Source: Rickettsiales bacterium (GTDB lineage Bacteria > Pseudomonadota > Alphaproteobacteria > Rickettsiales > JABCZZ01). From it: 64,000 nucleotides of DNA. The notes beneath the pieces were generated by a model. It saw nothing but the letters and a program-made list of their open reading frames with translations. It made no database searches and was not told where the DNA came from. Location of the stretch: assembly GCA_035765535.1 (NCBI GenBank), contig DASTXE010000006.1, forward strand, positions 372,001 to 436,000. Reading direction: 5' to 3'. Each line of letters opens with the position of its first letter. Within the stretch, counting starts at the first letter, position 1. This document shows, piece by piece, positions 27,248 through 37,174 of the stretch. A program made the translations under genes and the position numbers.

Positions 27248-28120
27248 ATGGCAAAAGCATCGGATTCAACATTACAGGAACGCCGGGAAAAACGGCAGGC
27301 ACGCAGAGCGAAACAGCATCGCGAGAACTTTATGCGCGCTGAAAAAATGCATGAATTACGCATGTCTAGTCCTCTTGCGTCAGAGCAACCTGAATTGAAG
27401 CATCGCTATTATATCGGCTGCTCCGGCTGGTATTATCAGGATTGGCGCGGCGTTTTTTATCCTGAGGAATTACCCAAAAACGAATGGTTTCATTATTATG
27501 CCAGCCATTTTGGAACCGTGGAGCTTAACGCACCGTTTTATTCCTGGCCCACCGCCGCTACCGTCAAAACATGGATCCGCCAGAATAAGCAGGAAGATTT
27601 TATCTATACCATCAAAGTCAATGAATTGATCACTCACAGCAAGGCTTTTGAAGACACACAGGAGACGATCCGGGATTTCGGCTATATTGCGGATATGCTG
27701 GGGCCGCAGATGGGCTGTTTCCTGTTCCAGCTTCCGCCCCGGTTTCAATATACACCCGAACGGTTAAAGAATATCCTGAGCCAGTTGGAACCCGGCAAAC
27801 GCAATGTTATAGAATTCCGCCATGCCAGCTGGTGGAACGAAACCGTGTACAAGGCATTTCGCAAAAGCGGCGCAATTTTCTGCTCCTGCAGCGGCCCCAA
27901 ACTTCCTGATGAACTTATACAGACTGCAGATGAGATTTATATCCGCTTCCACGGCACGCAAAACTGGTACCGTCATGATTATAGCCTTGAGGAGCTGAAA
28001 GTCTGGACCGACCGCATAAAAAACTGTAATCCAAAACACGCATGGATTTATTTCAACAACGACTTTTCCGGCCATGCCATCCGCAATGCGACATTGCTTA
28101 TGAAGCTGTTAAAGGCGTAA
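27248..28120 (+). CDS. DUF72 (YecE-like) TIM-barrel protein
   Basis: A 290-residue DUF72 protein with a basic N-terminal extension of about 45 residues (many Arg/Lys/Gln). The conserved core starts YYIGCSGWYYQDWRGVFYPE and includes the active-site-like VELNAPFYSWP, GCFLFQLPPRFQY and IEFRHASWW, ending with the IYFNNDFSGHA segment. The family adopts a TIM-barrel resembling AP endonucleases, with no proven activity. Converges with the DUF3224 gene, 5 bp apart. Confidence 0.88.
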   Translation: MAKASDSTLQERREKRQARRAKQHRENFMRAEKMHELRMSSPLASEQPELKHRYYIGCSGWYYQDWRGVFYPEELPKNEWFHYYASHFGTVELNAPFYSWPTAATVKTWIRQNKQEDFIYTIKVNELITHSKAFEDTQETIRDFGYIADMLGPQMGCFLFQLPPRFQYTPERLKNILSQLEPGKRNVIEFRHASWWNETVYKAFRKSGAIFCSCSGPKLPDELIQTADEIYIRFHGTQNWYRHDYSLEELKVWTDRIKNCNPKHAWIYFNNDFSGHAIRNATLLMKLLKA

Positions 28121-28125
28121 TCAGG

Positions 28126-28518
28126 TTAATCGATCATATAACGGAAAGTATAGAAATGCTTGCCGTCTTTTATATCGATCGTCATATCCCCCTTTAAACC
28201 CGCAAGTTCGCCGGTACCGGTGCCAGGCACAACAGTAATATACTGTGCAGGCGTTCCCTTATTCATGGCGGAGCTGTGCTGCAGACAGAAACTGCCTTCA
28301 ATTCCCTCCACTTTTCCAGTCACCTTCTCCAGAGCAACATATCCCCCGGACTGGGTTTTCATATCCATGATCCCCATCATGGCCACGACGCTGGTGGCTT
28401 CCAGCGGTCCCGTAAATGTTTTTTCAAACGTCATCCTGCCCGCCCCGATATGCTGCAAAGTATCATCGACCGGCTGCGGAGTGGCTTTTACTTCGAAAGC
28501 CCCTTGAATCGTTTTCAT
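28126..28518 (-). CDS. DUF3224 protein
   Basis: A 130-residue beta-barrel protein of the DUF3224 family. It shows GAFEVKATPQP, KTFTGPLEATSVVAMMGI, YVALEKVTGKVEGIEGSFCLQHS and VPGTGTGELAGLKGDMTI, the standard series of strands. The fold resembles allene oxide cyclase-like barrels; function is unknown. No signal peptide. Confidence 0.85.
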   Translation of the reverse strand: MKTIQGAFEVKATPQPVDDTLQHIGAGRMTFEKTFTGPLEATSVVAMMGIMDMKTQSGGYVALEKVTGKVEGIEGSFCLQHSSAMNKGTPAQYITVVPGTGTGELAGLKGDMTIDIKDGKHFYTFRYMID

Positions 28519-28615
28519 TCTAACCTCACTCTATAGCTTTTGGCCGATACTGTTACGCATTGACATGTAAATTATCTATAGAATTATGATGCCAAACGTG
28601 AGTCATGAGGAACAA

Positions 28616-29182
28616 ATGAATTCAGCCAAACCCCGTTGCGCCTGGGTACCGGATGGCAAACCCGATTATACGCATTACCATGATGCGGAATGGGGCGTGC
28701 CGGTGCATGACGACCGCCATCTGTTCGAAATGCTGTGCCTGGAAGGCGCACAGGCGGGGCTAAGCTGGTATACAATTCTGCAGCGCCGCAAGGGCTACCG
28801 CAAAGCATTCAGGAACTTCGATCCGGCCAAATGCGCACGGCTGACAGATGCAGAACTGGAACATATTCTGGCTACAGGAAACGTTATACGCAACCGCCTG
28901 AAAGTGTTCTCCGTACGCAAGAATGCCATCGCTTTTCTTGCGATCCAAAAGGAATTCGGCTCTTTCGATAGCTATCTCTGGAGCTTTGTCGGCGGAAACC
29001 CCAGAATCAACCGCCCCACAGGCCGTAATGACGTTCCTGCCAGCACAAAGGAATCGGATGCCATCTCCAAAAATCTCAAGAAACGCGGCATGAGTTTCGT
29101 GGGTTCAACAATTATCTATGCCTATATGCAGGCGGTCGGCCTCGTGAACGACCACACACAGGATTGCTTTCTTTGTCCCTGA
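28616..29182 (+). CDS. tag: DNA-3-methyladenine glycosylase I
   Basis: A 188-residue base-excision enzyme that removes 3-methyladenine. The ATG at 28616 has GAGGA 4 bp upstream and gives the canonical N-terminus ending RCAWVPDGKPDYTHYHDAEWGVPVHDD. Zinc ligands are visible as the N-terminal Cys and His (CAWV, YHDAEW) and the C-terminal HTQDCFLC. The substrate pocket region LEGAQAGLSWYTILQRRKGYR is intact. Length is normal. Stands alone, 7 bp from the convergent REC-GGDEF gene. Confidence 0.94.
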   Translation: MNSAKPRCAWVPDGKPDYTHYHDAEWGVPVHDDRHLFEMLCLEGAQAGLSWYTILQRRKGYRKAFRNFDPAKCARLTDAELEHILATGNVIRNRLKVFSVRKNAIAFLAIQKEFGSFDSYLWSFVGGNPRINRPTGRNDVPASTKESDAISKNLKKRGMSFVGSTIIYAYMQAVGLVNDHTQDCFLCP

Positions 29183-29189
29183 GTAAGGA

Positions 29190-30110
29190 TTAAGCTACAG
29201 CTTCTTCGTGGAACTGATAATTGCTGCCCATCGCCCGCTTGGCGGAGTACATTGCCGCATCCGCCCGCTGGATAAGACTATCACGCGTCTGCGGCGGCCC
29301 ACCGAGCGTTGTCGCCACACCAATGCTGATGCCGACCTCCACAAGCTGCCCTGTCACCGGGAATGGCTCGGATACAAGATCGATAATCTTATTGGCGACC
29401 GCCACACAGTCATTCGGCCCTCTGACATCTTCGATCAGCACGGCAAACTCATCGCCGCCGAAACGTGCCGCCGTATCATATGGCCGCATGCACTCCCTGA
29501 GACGCTGTGCAACGCCTTTAAGAAGCGCATCCCCCGCAGCATGCCCCATCGTATCGTTAACCTGCTTGAAGCAATCCAGATCCATGAAAAATACCCCGAT
29601 ATGGATCGGGTGACGCCTGCTTCTGGCAAGCGCCATATCCAGACGGCTCTCAAAGGAATGGCGGTTGGCAAGCCCGGTTAGAGGGTCAAAGTGCGCTTTC
29701 CTTGCCAGCATGCCTTCCAGCTGCTTACGCTTGATCGCATATTGAATCGCGCGCCTTATATCCGTGCCGGTATTATGGGACTTGAACAGGTAATCCTGCG
29801 CCCCCGCTTCCATGCCGCGAATGGCCATTCCTTCATCATTATGCCCTGTAAGAATGACAACCGGAACATGCGGCATCATCTGCTGTATAGCCAACAGACC
29901 GCTGAACTCCACCGCATCGGGCAGATTAAGATCCAGCAGCACCACGTCATATATCCCATCTGCCAGTGCGCGCAATGTCTCCGCTATCGTGAAAACATGC
30001 TGGATTGTATAGGCATCCGGCGCAAGCGTCTGCAATGTTTTCTTAATCAGCAGAGCATCGCTCAGCGTATCTTCCACCAGCAGGAGTTTAATCGGGTGCG
30101 CTGCATTCAT
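29190..30110 (-). CDS. Response regulator with GGDEF diguanylate cyclase domain
   Basis: A 306-residue two-domain protein. The receiver (about 6-125) has the acidic pair ED (13-14), phosphoacceptor Asp60 in VVLLDLNLP, and the Lys in YLFKSH. The GGDEF domain (about 135-300) has an intact catalytic GGDEF motif at 218-222 and an inhibitory-site motif RPYD at 209-212, five residues upstream, so c-di-GMP feedback inhibition is expected. An ATG two codons upstream (30116) is possible, but AAGGA spacing favours 30110. The phosphodonor is unknown; no kinase is adjacent. Confidence 0.92.
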   Translation of the reverse strand: MNAAHPIKLLLVEDTLSDALLIKKTLQTLAPDAYTIQHVFTIAETLRALADGIYDVVLLDLNLPDAVEFSGLLAIQQMMPHVPVVILTGHNDEGMAIRGMEAGAQDYLFKSHNTGTDIRRAIQYAIKRKQLEGMLARKAHFDPLTGLANRHSFESRLDMALARSRRHPIHIGVFFMDLDCFKQVNDTMGHAAGDALLKGVAQRLRECMRPYDTAARFGGDEFAVLIEDVRGPNDCVAVANKIIDLVSEPFPVTGQLVEVGISIGVATTLGGPPQTRDSLIQRADAAMYSAKRAMGSNYQFHEEAVA

Positions 30111-30150
30111 AAGCATTATCCTTGAGAGAGCTTTCTTATCCGGGAGTGAA

Positions 30151-30172
30151 GGCAGGAAGCATCCTTCCTGCC
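30151..30172 (-). terminator. Hairpin after yceI-like gene
   Basis: A perfect 8-bp stem GGCAGGAA / TTCCTGCC with loop GCATCC lies just after the stop of the YceI gene and before the REC-GGDEF start. There is no T-run, so it may be a weak or Rho-assisted terminator, or an mRNA 3'-stabilising hairpin. Confidence 0.45.
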
Positions 30173-30182
30173 CTCATAGCCA

Positions 30183-30764
30183 CTACTGCAGATTAGCTTC
30201 GCTTTCGATATCGATCTTCACCTGGTCACCCAGTCCCGGCAGGTAACGGTCGATCCCGAAATCCGAGCGGTTGATTGAAGTGCTAGCAGTGAAACCCGCC
30301 GTCATCTTATTCATCATATTCTTATCAAGCTTGTTCAGCTTCACATTGAGTGCAACGGGCTTGGAAACGCCGTGGAGCGTCAGCGTACCGTGAACGACCG
30401 CACTGTCCTTACCGTTAAGATCCACCCGGTCGCTCACGTAAGTGGCTGTCGGAAAAGCTTCTGCATCCAGAAATTCCTTACCTTTCACATGCTCATCAAG
30501 CTTGGCGATATCCGTATCGAGATTGGCAATCGGAATGGTTACATTCACTTTGCTCGCCGCCGGGTTCTGCTGATCGAGCACCAGGGTGCCCTGGATATTC
30601 ATGAATTTGCCTGACGGATTGGAAAAACCGAAATGGTTGATATGGAATTCGACCGCCGTATGCATCGGGTCCAGCGTATAGGTTTCCGGTGAGGCAAAAG
30701 AAGGCGTTGCCAGTGTGCAGGCGAGCAATGTGCCATAGGTCAACCGGGAAAGAAGATGTCGCAT
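30183..30764 (-). CDS. YceI family periplasmic lipid-binding protein
   Basis: A 193-residue secreted protein. The start MRHLLSRLTYGTLLACTLATPSFA at 30764 has AGGA 8-9 bp upstream; residues 1-24 form a signal peptide cut after SFA. The mature part is the YceI lipocalin-like barrel: YTLDPMHTAVEFHINHFGFSN, the strand VNVTIPIANLDTD, KEFLDAEAFPTATYVSD, GTLTLHGVSKPV and INRSDFGIDRYLPGLGDQVKI. Family members bind isoprenoid lipids; the physiological role here is not shown. Confidence 0.93.
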   Translation of the reverse strand: MRHLLSRLTYGTLLACTLATPSFASPETYTLDPMHTAVEFHINHFGFSNPSGKFMNIQGTLVLDQQNPAASKVNVTIPIANLDTDIAKLDEHVKGKEFLDAEAFPTATYVSDRVDLNGKDSAVVHGTLTLHGVSKPVALNVKLNKLDKNMMNKMTAGFTASTSINRSDFGIDRYLPGLGDQVKIDIESEANLQ

Positions 30765-30839
30765 AATCATGTTCCTTTTATAAGAAGTGAATGACAAGAG
30801 ATTAATCAGGACGATAGTTTCTATTCGGGAAAAATACAA

Positions 30840-31075
30840 GCGGACACAATCGCATCGGGAAAAAAATTCCGCCTGTTCGCCTGATTAGTCATAACCTGAT
30901 ATAACAGAAAAAGATCAGCTGCAATAAACTACTGGATTTCCTAAGGACAAAACTACTCTTCCTGTGTCGTTTATAGACATTTTATACAATCGCTCTGAAT
31001 AAAATACGATTGATTTATGCCATGCCGTTTATAATAGCCGGAGTTAAAACGCATCATGTTAGGGTGGTAATCGTT
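30840..31075. promoter_or_regulatory. Divergent spacer with a perfect -10 box for the glycine-zipper gene
   Basis: A TATAAT hexamer at 31030-31035 lies 40 bp before the lipoprotein ATG and points rightward; its -35 region is poorly conserved, which suggests activator dependence. No long repeat or structured RNA was seen in this 236-bp gap. Confidence 0.35.
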
Positions 31076-31315
31076 ATGAAAAAATATGCACAATATATCA
31101 GCGCTATTTTAGTGGTCACACTTATAACTGCCTGCGGTGACACTCAGGGACAAAGAGCTTTATCCGGCGGCGCTATCGGTGCCGGTGCGGGTGCCTTAGG
31201 CGGTGCCGTTCTCGGTGGAAGCCCGGTAGGGGGTGCTTTGATCGGCGGTGCGGCAGGTGCGGCAACGGGTGCTTTGACAACAAAAAAACAGATTAATTTC
31301 GGCGATATTAAATAG
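31076..31315 (+). CDS. Small glycine-zipper lipoprotein
   Basis: A 79-residue protein starting MKKYAQYISAILVVTLITAC, with AGGGTGG as ribosome site. The lipobox is I-T-A-C with lipidated Cys20. The mature part is dominated by glycine-zipper repeats (GGAIGAGAGALGGAVLGGS, ALIGGAAGAATGA) of the type found in envelope-inserted small lipoproteins such as YMGG/OsmB-like proteins. A role in the outer envelope under stress is inferred from the family only. An upstream in-frame start would destroy the signal sequence. Confidence 0.85.
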   Translation: MKKYAQYISAILVVTLITACGDTQGQRALSGGAIGAGAGALGGAVLGGSPVGGALIGGAAGAATGALTTKKQINFGDIK

Positions 31316-31346
31316 CACTACATCGTCATCACATCCAGGATAGTAT

Positions 31347-32009
31347 ATGACTGAAAACACACAGGGTATTTCCAGACCGCAGTGGCTGGTTTCCTGTATC
31401 ATCTCCATGCTGGTAGGCATAGGCGGAACGGCACTTTATTATAGTCCCCCGCCTCCTCCGCATGAGGTCGGTGAGGATACCTCATGGATAGCCTTGTCTC
31501 CTGCCAGCGATCCTTTGACTTATACGCAGGAAGCCATGTTTCACTCCGATATCAAACTGCCTGCAGTCACTTCTTTCTCCGGTAAGGTGAAATTCATTAC
31601 AGACGCAACAAGCCAGAAACCTAAAACAAAACTTGGCTATGTGGTGGATATGAATATTGCGCCGCTGGATACCAAACAGTTTCCACCCCAGCCCAAGCCT
31701 AGCTCCGGAACCGATGCATCCGCGAAAGCAGCGCCAGTTCCCACCGTCGATTACGATGTAGTGTTCTATTTCATCCTTAAGGACAAAGACGGCTTCCCTC
31801 TGATGAAACTCGCCAGCAATGAAGAGACTGTGCATTCAGGGCAGAACAACCATTTTCAGTTCTATGCCAGGAATTACGTACCCGCATCTGTTGCCGCCAA
31901 TACACGCGTGATAAGCGCACGCATTGAAGCGGTCAGGTGTTTAAGCTGCAGATCTGAGATCGAGCATGAAGCGGAACGGCGTAAACCGCACTCCATCTTC
32001 CATTTCTAA
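31347..32009 (+). CDS. Uncharacterised single-span membrane protein
   Basis: A 220-residue protein with one N-terminal membrane anchor (about residues 13-31), a run of prolines right after it (YYSPPPPPHEVGE), and a soluble beta-rich domain outside, broken by a Pro/Ala/Ser linker (about 110-130). The C-terminal region has a Cys-x2-Cys pair (VRCLSCRSE) that could form a disulfide or bind metal. AGGA lies 7 bp before the ATG. It follows the glycine-zipper gene by 31 bp and is probably co-transcribed. I do not recognise the family. Confidence 0.65.
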   Translation: MTENTQGISRPQWLVSCIISMLVGIGGTALYYSPPPPPHEVGEDTSWIALSPASDPLTYTQEAMFHSDIKLPAVTSFSGKVKFITDATSQKPKTKLGYVVDMNIAPLDTKQFPPQPKPSSGTDASAKAAPVPTVDYDVVFYFILKDKDGFPLMKLASNEETVHSGQNNHFQFYARNYVPASVAANTRVISARIEAVRCLSCRSEIEHEAERRKPHSIFHF

Positions 32010-32043
32010 CCATAAAGGACGGTTTCAAAACCAACACACAATA

Positions 32044-32075
32044 AAAAAGGCCGCTACTTTCATAGCAGCCTTTTT
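32044..32075. terminator. Bidirectional intrinsic terminator
   Basis: A 13-bp stem (AAAAAGGCCGCTA with TAGCAGCCTTTTT, one C/A mismatch) and loop CTTTCA, with A-tract and T-tract on the two sides, lies between the rightward membrane-protein gene and the leftward rplQ. It ends the ribosomal array and the facing unit. Confidence 0.88.
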
Positions 32076-32094
32076 GGGTGGTCTAGCAAATGGC

Positions 32095-32511
32095 TTAAGC
32101 TGCTTCTGCCGGAGCTTCAGCAACCGGACCGGAGTCCTGGCCTTTTGCGGATTCATCGCGATCCACCAGCTCGATAATTGCCAGCGGAGCATTGTCGCCG
32201 TAGCGGAAGCCCGCTTTCAGCACGCGGGTGTAACCGCCCTTGCGGTCCGCATAACGCGTCGCAATGGTGCTGAACAGTTTTTCAACCAGCGCCGTATCCT
32301 GAATCTCTGCAATGGCCTGACGGCGAGCATGCAGACCGCCGCGCTTGCCGAGCGTAATCAGGCGCTCAACAACCGGACGAAGATCCTTCGCCTTCGGCAA
32401 AGTGGTGGTAATCTGCTCATGCTTGATCAAAGCCTGGCACATATTGGCAAACATAGCTTTACGGTGTGACGATGTAACACCAAGCTTTCTACCGCTAATT
32501 TTATGACGCAT
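32095..32511 (-). CDS. rplQ: 50S ribosomal protein L17
   Basis: 138 residues starting [20 protein letters not shown], the canonical L17 N-terminus at the exit of the large subunit. The C-terminus carries an acidic/Ala tail ([11 protein letters not shown]). Last gene of the alpha cluster, 19 bp after rpoA, followed by the intrinsic terminator at 32044-32075. Confidence 0.97.
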   Translation of the reverse strand: MRHKISGRKLGVTSSHRKAMFANMCQALIKHEQITTTLPKAKDLRPVVERLITLGKRGGLHARRQAIAEIQDTALVEKLFSTIATRYADRKGGYTRVLKAGFRYGDNAPLAIIELVDRDESAKGQDSGPVAEAPAEAA

Positions 32512-32530
32512 TGTATCTCTCCCTCATCCC

Positions 32531-33547
32531 CTAGTACGGATCTTCAAATTTACGTGCCAGCTCTTCAATATTTTCAGGCGGCCATTCCGGTACTTCCATA
32601 CCGAACTTGAGCCCCATGCTGACGAGCACTTCCTTGATTTCATTAAGCGACTTGCGGCCGAAGTTCGGCGTCTTGAGCATTTCGCTTTCGGTCTTCTGTA
32701 CCAGATCGCCGATGTAAACGATATTGTCGTTCTTCAGGCAGTTTGCGGAACGCACAGACAGTTCCAGCTCGTCTACCTTCTTCAGCAAATACGGGCTGAA
32801 CTTCAGATCCGACTTTTCTTCTTTCTTTTCTTCCAGAGCCTGCTCTTCGAAATTGATGAACAGACGCAGCTGGTCCTGCAGGATACGTGCAGCAAATGCT
32901 ACTGCGTCTTCCGGCGTAACCGTGCCATCTGTTTCCAAAGTCAGGGCAAGCTTGTCATAGTCAGTCACCTGGCCAACGCGGCTATGGTCAACTTTATAGC
33001 TGACTTTGCGGACCGGGCTGAACAGCGCATCTACCGGGATCAGACCGATCGGCGCATCTTCCGGACGGTTCTGCGAAGCGCGGACGTAACCCTTGCCCAC
33101 TTCAACCGTCAGTTCCATGTTCAGCTTAGCGCCTTTATCGAGCGTGCAGATCACATGATCTTTATTGATGATTTCAACATCATGCGTTTCCGCAATCATG
33201 CCGGCAGTCACTTCGCACGGACCGACAGCCTGCAGCGACAGGTGCTTCTTTTCCGGGCTATGTACTTTAATGCGCAGCTCTTTAATGTTGAGGATGATGT
33301 TGGTAACGTCTTCACGTACGCCGGTCAGCGCAGAGAACTCATGCAGCACGCCGTCGATCTTGATCGCGGTGACAGCAGCGCCTTGCAGCGAGGAAAGCAG
33401 AATCCTGCGCAGGGCAACGCCGAGCGTATTGCCGAAACCACGCTCAAGCGGTTCTGCAACGATCGTCGCAATATTCGGATTGTTGCTTGCAACATCCACA
33501 TCGAGCTTGTTCGGTTTAATTAAATCATGCCAGTTTTTGCTAATCAC
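32531..33547 (-). CDS. rpoA: RNA polymerase alpha subunit
   Basis: 338 residues. The N-terminal dimerisation domain has [23 protein letters not shown]. The C-terminal domain has [16 protein letters not shown] with the Arg equivalent to E. coli Arg265 that binds UP elements and activators, and [18 protein letters not shown]. Lies between rpsK and rplQ as in most proteobacteria, although rpsD is missing from the usual place between rpsK and rpoA. Confidence 0.98.
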   Translation of the reverse strand: MISKNWHDLIKPNKLDVDVASNNPNIATIVAEPLERGFGNTLGVALRRILLSSLQGAAVTAIKIDGVLHEFSALTGVREDVTNIILNIKELRIKVHSPEKKHLSLQAVGPCEVTAGMIAETHDVEIINKDHVICTLDKGAKLNMELTVEVGKGYVRASQNRPEDAPIGLIPVDALFSPVRKVSYKVDHSRVGQVTDYDKLALTLETDGTVTPEDAVAFAARILQDQLRLFINFEEQALEEKKEEKSDLKFSPYLLKKVDELELSVRSANCLKNDNIVYIGDLVQKTESEMLKTPNFGRKSLNEIKEVLVSMGLKFGMEVPEWPPENIEELARKFEDPY

Positions 33548-33606
33548 GGATTGTCCTCACTTCTTAGTGTTTGACGATAAAGTCTTATGTCCCACATTCA
33601 CGATAA

Positions 33607-33635
33607 AAGATGAACGGCCTGAAGCCGCTCATCTT
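33607..33635 (-). other. Hairpin between rpsK and rpoA
   Basis: Arms AAGATGA and TCATCTT enclose an inner GGC/GCC pair in the 105-bp gap where rpsD normally sits. On the minus strand it is followed by a short T-rich stretch. It could be a partial terminator, a processing site or a binding site for autogenous control; the sequence does not decide. Confidence 0.4.
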
Positions 33636-33652
33636 ATGTATCACATCAAATA

Positions 33653-34075
33653 TTAAACCCTGCGGCGCTTCGGCGGACGGCATCCGTTATGCGGAACCGG
33701 AGTGATGTCACGAATGGACGTCACAACCAGACCGACAGCCTGTAATGCGCGCAGCGCGGATTCACGACCGGTGCCCGGTCCTTTTACAACGACAGTCACC
33801 GTCTTCAGACCATGCTCCTGCGCTTTTCTTGCAGCGGCATCGGCAGTAACCTGCGCAGCATACGGCGTGGATTTACGCGAACCTTTAAAACCATGCGCAC
33901 CAGCGGAAGACCAGGAAACGGTGTTACCCTGCATATCGCTGATCGTTACAATCGTATTGTTGAAGCTTGCATTAACATGCACAACGCCTGCACTGATATT
34001 CTTGCGCTCGCGCTTTTTAATGCGCCCTGCATTTGCGTCTTTGTCTTTGCCTTTAGCTGCCTGTGCCTGAGCCAT
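33653..34075 (-). CDS. rpsK: 30S ribosomal protein S11
   Basis: 140 residues. Core motifs are [44 protein letters not shown] and the C-terminal [15 protein letters not shown]. The N-terminus is about ten residues longer than the E. coli protein and Lys-rich ([18 protein letters not shown]). Follows rpsM by 35 bp. Confidence 0.97.
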   Translation of the reverse strand: MAQAQAAKGKDKDANAGRIKKRERKNISAGVVHVNASFNNTIVTISDMQGNTVSWSSAGAHGFKGSRKSTPYAAQVTADAAARKAQEHGLKTVTVVVKGPGTGRESALRALQAVGLVVTSIRDITPVPHNGCRPPKRRRV

Positions 34076-34110
34076 AATAATCTAATCCTCGAGTTGCCTG
34101 TATTCAGGTA

Positions 34111-34491
34111 TTATTTCTTCGTCGCTATTTTCTTACCGGCAATAGCCTTAGCCTTGCCCTTACGGGTGCGCGCATTTGTATGCGTACGCTGACCGCGAAC
34201 CGGCAACCTCTTACGGTGGCGAAGACCACGGTAGCAGCCCAGATCCACAAGGCGCTTCACGTTCATCGACACTTCACGGCGCAAATCGCCTTCAACAGTG
34301 TAATCACGGTCAATGATTTCGCGAATCTTGATCACTTCGCTTTCAGTAAGCTGGTGCACGCGCTTACTCAGCTCAAGATCTGCTTTCTGGCAGATTTCCT
34401 CTGCTTTTTTCGGTCCGATACCGTGAATATACTGCAGCGCGATTAGAACGCGCTTCCCAGTCGGAATATTTACACCTGCAATACGAGCCAC
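34111..34491 (-). CDS. rpsM: 30S ribosomal protein S13
   Basis: 126 residues with a GTG start at 34491 behind a strong AAGGAG site. [26 protein letters not shown] is the canonical N-terminus, and [12 protein letters not shown] lies in the basic tail contacting the decoding region. adk precedes it; rpmJ (L36), usual between secY and rpsM in E. coli, is absent. Confidence 0.97.
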   Translation of the reverse strand: MARIAGVNIPTGKRVLIALQYIHGIGPKKAEEICQKADLELSKRVHQLTESEVIKIREIIDRDYTVEGDLRREVSMNVKRLVDLGCYRGLRHRKRLPVRGQRTHTNARTRKGKAKAIAGKKIATKK

Positions 34492-34518
34492 AAATTCTCC
34501 TTAAAACTCAATCACTTA

Positions 34519-34555
34519 TAAAAAATAGGCCCAAACAAGGAACATCCAAGCCTAT
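34519..34555 (-). terminator. Hairpin with T-run between adk and rpsM
   Basis: Read leftward, ATAGGC ... GCCTAT form a 6-bp stem with a 19-nt loop, directly followed by six Ts. It resembles a weak intrinsic terminator or attenuator placed inside the ribosomal array, and might lower expression of the alpha cluster relative to spc. TATAAG just after it may restart transcription. Confidence 0.4.
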
Positions 34556-34581
34556 GGGTAAGAGAGCGGAAATAATATGAA

Positions 34582-35256
34582 TTATTTCCCCGCTGTCAAT
34601 CTTTTTAACGAACTTTGAAGCACTTTATCGATATACTTCGTTACTTCGCCAATTTCCGCCATTCCATCCACACTATGGAGCACACCGTGCTTTTCATAAT
34701 AAGGAAGTAACGGGGCCGTCTGGAGGTGATAAGCCGCCAGTCGCGATTTCACCGTTTCACGATTATCGTCCTTACGGCGCACAAATTCGTGGGAACCGCA
34801 AACATCGCATACGCCCTGCATTTTAGTAGGCTTGAACTCATCGTGATAACCCGCGCCACACTTTGCGCATGCAAAGCGTCCGGCAATACGGTTAATCAGC
34901 ATGGCGTCATCTACCGTGATCTCGATGACGAGATCAATATAGCGGTTCATGGCTGCCATGGTCTTGTCGAGTGCTTCCGCCTGCACGACCGTGCGCGGGA
35001 ACCCGTCAAGAATAAAACCGTTACGGCAATCCGGCTGGGAGATACGCGACCGGATCAGCTCAACCATGATATCGTCGGAAACCAGCTGCCCTGCCTTCAT
35101 GACCGAATCAGCCTGTTTGCCGATCTCAGTACCTTCAGCTACAGCTGCGCGTAACATATCACCGGTGGAAAGCTTAGGCACGTTCAGGCGCTTCTGTAAT
35201 AATTCCGCCTGCGTTCCCTTCCCTGCTCCCGGCGGCCCTAAAAGAATAATGTTCAT
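34582..35256 (-). CDS. adk: Adenylate kinase
   Basis: 224 residues; interconverts ATP + AMP and 2 ADP. The P-loop GPPGAGKGT is at 7-15; DGFPRT is the conserved region contacting AMP. The LID (about 128-165) has two Cys-x2-Cys pairs (CAKCGAGY and CDVCGS), so it should bind structural zinc. Its ATG overlaps the secY stop as ATGA. Placement after secY is common in alphaproteobacteria. Confidence 0.97.
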   Translation of the reverse strand: MNIILLGPPGAGKGTQAELLQKRLNVPKLSTGDMLRAAVAEGTEIGKQADSVMKAGQLVSDDIMVELIRSRISQPDCRNGFILDGFPRTVVQAEALDKTMAAMNRYIDLVIEITVDDAMLINRIAGRFACAKCGAGYHDEFKPTKMQGVCDVCGSHEFVRRKDDNRETVKSRLAAYHLQTAPLLPYYEKHGVLHSVDGMAEIGEVTKYIDKVLQSSLKRLTAGK

Positions 35257-36593
35257 TTCTTCCCCTTGAGCCTTGCCTTCTTGATCAACCCTTCATACTG
35301 ATGGGCAAAAAGATGCGACTGTACCTGCGCCACGAAATCCATAAGCACGTTAACCGTAATCAGCAGACTCGTTCCGCCGAGATAGAACGGCATTTTGTAA
35401 TTCGCAATCAGAACTTCCGGAAGTGCGCATACGAAACATAAGTAAATCGCACCGACAACGGTCAGACGGGTCAAAACATAGTCCAGGTATTCCGCTGTAT
35501 TCTTGCCGGGACGGATACCTGCGATAAATCCACCATATTTCTTCAGGTTTTCTGCCGTGTCATTGGCATTGAATACGATCGGGGTATAGAAAAAGCAGAA
35601 AAACGCAATGATCGCCATATATAAGACGATGTAAAGCGGCTGACCATGGCCAAGATACGCCGTCACTGTGGACATCCAGGAAGGACCTTTGCCCTGGTTG
35701 AAGCCGGCGATAGTCAGCGGGAACAACAGAATCGAACTCGCAAAAATCGGAGGAATCACGTTGGACATATTAAGCTTCAACGGCAAGTGCGAGCTCTCGC
35801 CGCCCATGATTTTCATCCCTACCTGACGCTTTGGGTACTGCACGATAATACGGCGCTGTGCACGCTCCATGAACACGATAAACGCGATCAAAGCCAGTGC
35901 AATCGCGATAACGATCAGGATAATCTCAACCGGAAGCGCACCGGTACGGCCCAGTTCAAGGGTGCTAGCCAGAGCGCTCGGAAACCCTGCAACGATGCCT
36001 GAGAAAATGATAAGCGATGAACCGTTGCCAATGCCGCGCGCGGTGATCTGCTCACCGAGCCACATGAGGAACATCGTTCCACCGACCAGCGTCATGGCTG
36101 TTGTCAGGCGGAAGAAAAGACCAGCATCAATAACTGCTGATACCCCATTTTCCTGCATGCTTTCCAGACCGACGGCAATACCGTAGCCCTGCATGAAAGC
36201 AAGCAATACTGTACCGTAACGCGTATATTGATTGATTTTGCGTCTGCCTGCTTCGCCTTCTTTCTTCAAAGCTTCCAGATGGGGAGAAGCAATCGTCATC
36301 AGCTGGATGATAATCGACGCAGAAATATAAGGCATGATCGCAAGCGCGAAAATGGTCATACGACCGAGCGCACCGCCCGAAAACATGTTGAATACACCAA
36401 GAACGCCACCGGAGTGATGTTTAAAAATCTGGGCCAGAATCTGTGGATCGATACCGGGAATCGGAATATAAGCCCCTATACGGGCTACAATAAGAGCGCC
36501 TATCACGAACCAGAGACGCTGCTTGAGTTCCTTTGCCTTGCCTATGACGCTGAGATCAAAGCTACCGGCAAGGCGTTCCGCCGCAGAAACCAT
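35253..36593 (-). CDS. secY: Preprotein translocase subunit SecY
   Basis: 446 residues, ten membrane helices; the channel of the Sec translocon. Motifs are [12 protein letters not shown], the plug-region [26 protein letters not shown], and the cytoplasmic loop [17 protein letters not shown] that contacts SecA and the ribosome. Last gene of the spc part, directly coupled to adk. A 67-bp gap separates it from rplO. Confidence 0.98.
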   Translation of the reverse strand: MVSAAERLAGSFDLSVIGKAKELKQRLWFVIGALIVARIGAYIPIPGIDPQILAQIFKHHSGGVLGVFNMFSGGALGRMTIFALAIMPYISASIIIQLMTIASPHLEALKKEGEAGRRKINQYTRYGTVLLAFMQGYGIAVGLESMQENGVSAVIDAGLFFRLTTAMTLVGGTMFLMWLGEQITARGIGNGSSLIIFSGIVAGFPSALASTLELGRTGALPVEIILIVIAIALALIAFIVFMERAQRRIIVQYPKRQVGMKIMGGESSHLPLKLNMSNVIPPIFASSILLFPLTIAGFNQGKGPSWMSTVTAYLGHGQPLYIVLYMAIIAFFCFFYTPIVFNANDTAENLKKYGGFIAGIRPGKNTAEYLDYVLTRLTVVGAIYLCFVCALPEVLIANYKMPFYLGGTSLLITVNVLMDFVAQVQSHLFAHQYEGLIKKARLKGKK

Positions 36594-36660
36594 AAATTCT
36601 GTACCTTACATTTTCAGGTTAAAGATTGGGGTAATCCGGGGAGAACAGCAACTGCCAGAA

Positions 36661-37122
36661 TTAAGCAGCAGCTGCAACCGTAACTTTGCCGCCAGCCTTC
36701 TCTACCGCTTCAATCGCCGCTTTGGAAGCGCGCGTAATTTCAATCGTAAGCTTGGCTTTGATTTCGCCCTTGGAAAGGAGCTTCACGCCATGCGGATTTT
36801 TGCGGGCAACGCCTGCTTCAACAAGCGCTTCAACCGTAACCGGCTTTTTAGCATCCAGTTTACCAGCATCAACAGCCTTCTGCAGGTCGCTGAGATTCAC
36901 AACGCTGAACTCAACGCTCTTATACTGGTTGAATCCACGCTTCGGCAAGCGACGGTGAATCGGCATCTGACCACCTTCGAAACCTTTGATACGCACACCG
37001 GTACGCGCCGTCTGGCCTTTACCGCCACGGCCGGAAGTCTTGCCTTTGCCGGAACCGATACCGCGACCAACGCGCATACGGCCTTTGCGTGCACCTTCGT
37101 TATCTTTAATTTCGCTCAACAT
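36661..37122 (-). CDS. rplO: 50S ribosomal protein L15
   Basis: 153 residues; the Gly/Arg-rich N-terminal extension [21 protein letters not shown] is typical of L15, as is [17 protein letters not shown]. Starts 52 bp after rpmD. Confidence 0.97.
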   Translation of the reverse strand: MLSEIKDNEGARKGRMRVGRGIGSGKGKTSGRGGKGQTARTGVRIKGFEGGQMPIHRRLPKRGFNQYKSVEFSVVNLSDLQKAVDAGKLDAKKPVTVEALVEAGVARKNPHGVKLLSKGEIKAKLTIEITRASKAAIEAVEKAGGKVTVAAAA

Positions 37123-37174
37123 ATGTTCCTCGTCGCAATCTTATTTGTGAATCACGCTCAAAGCGTAATTACGA

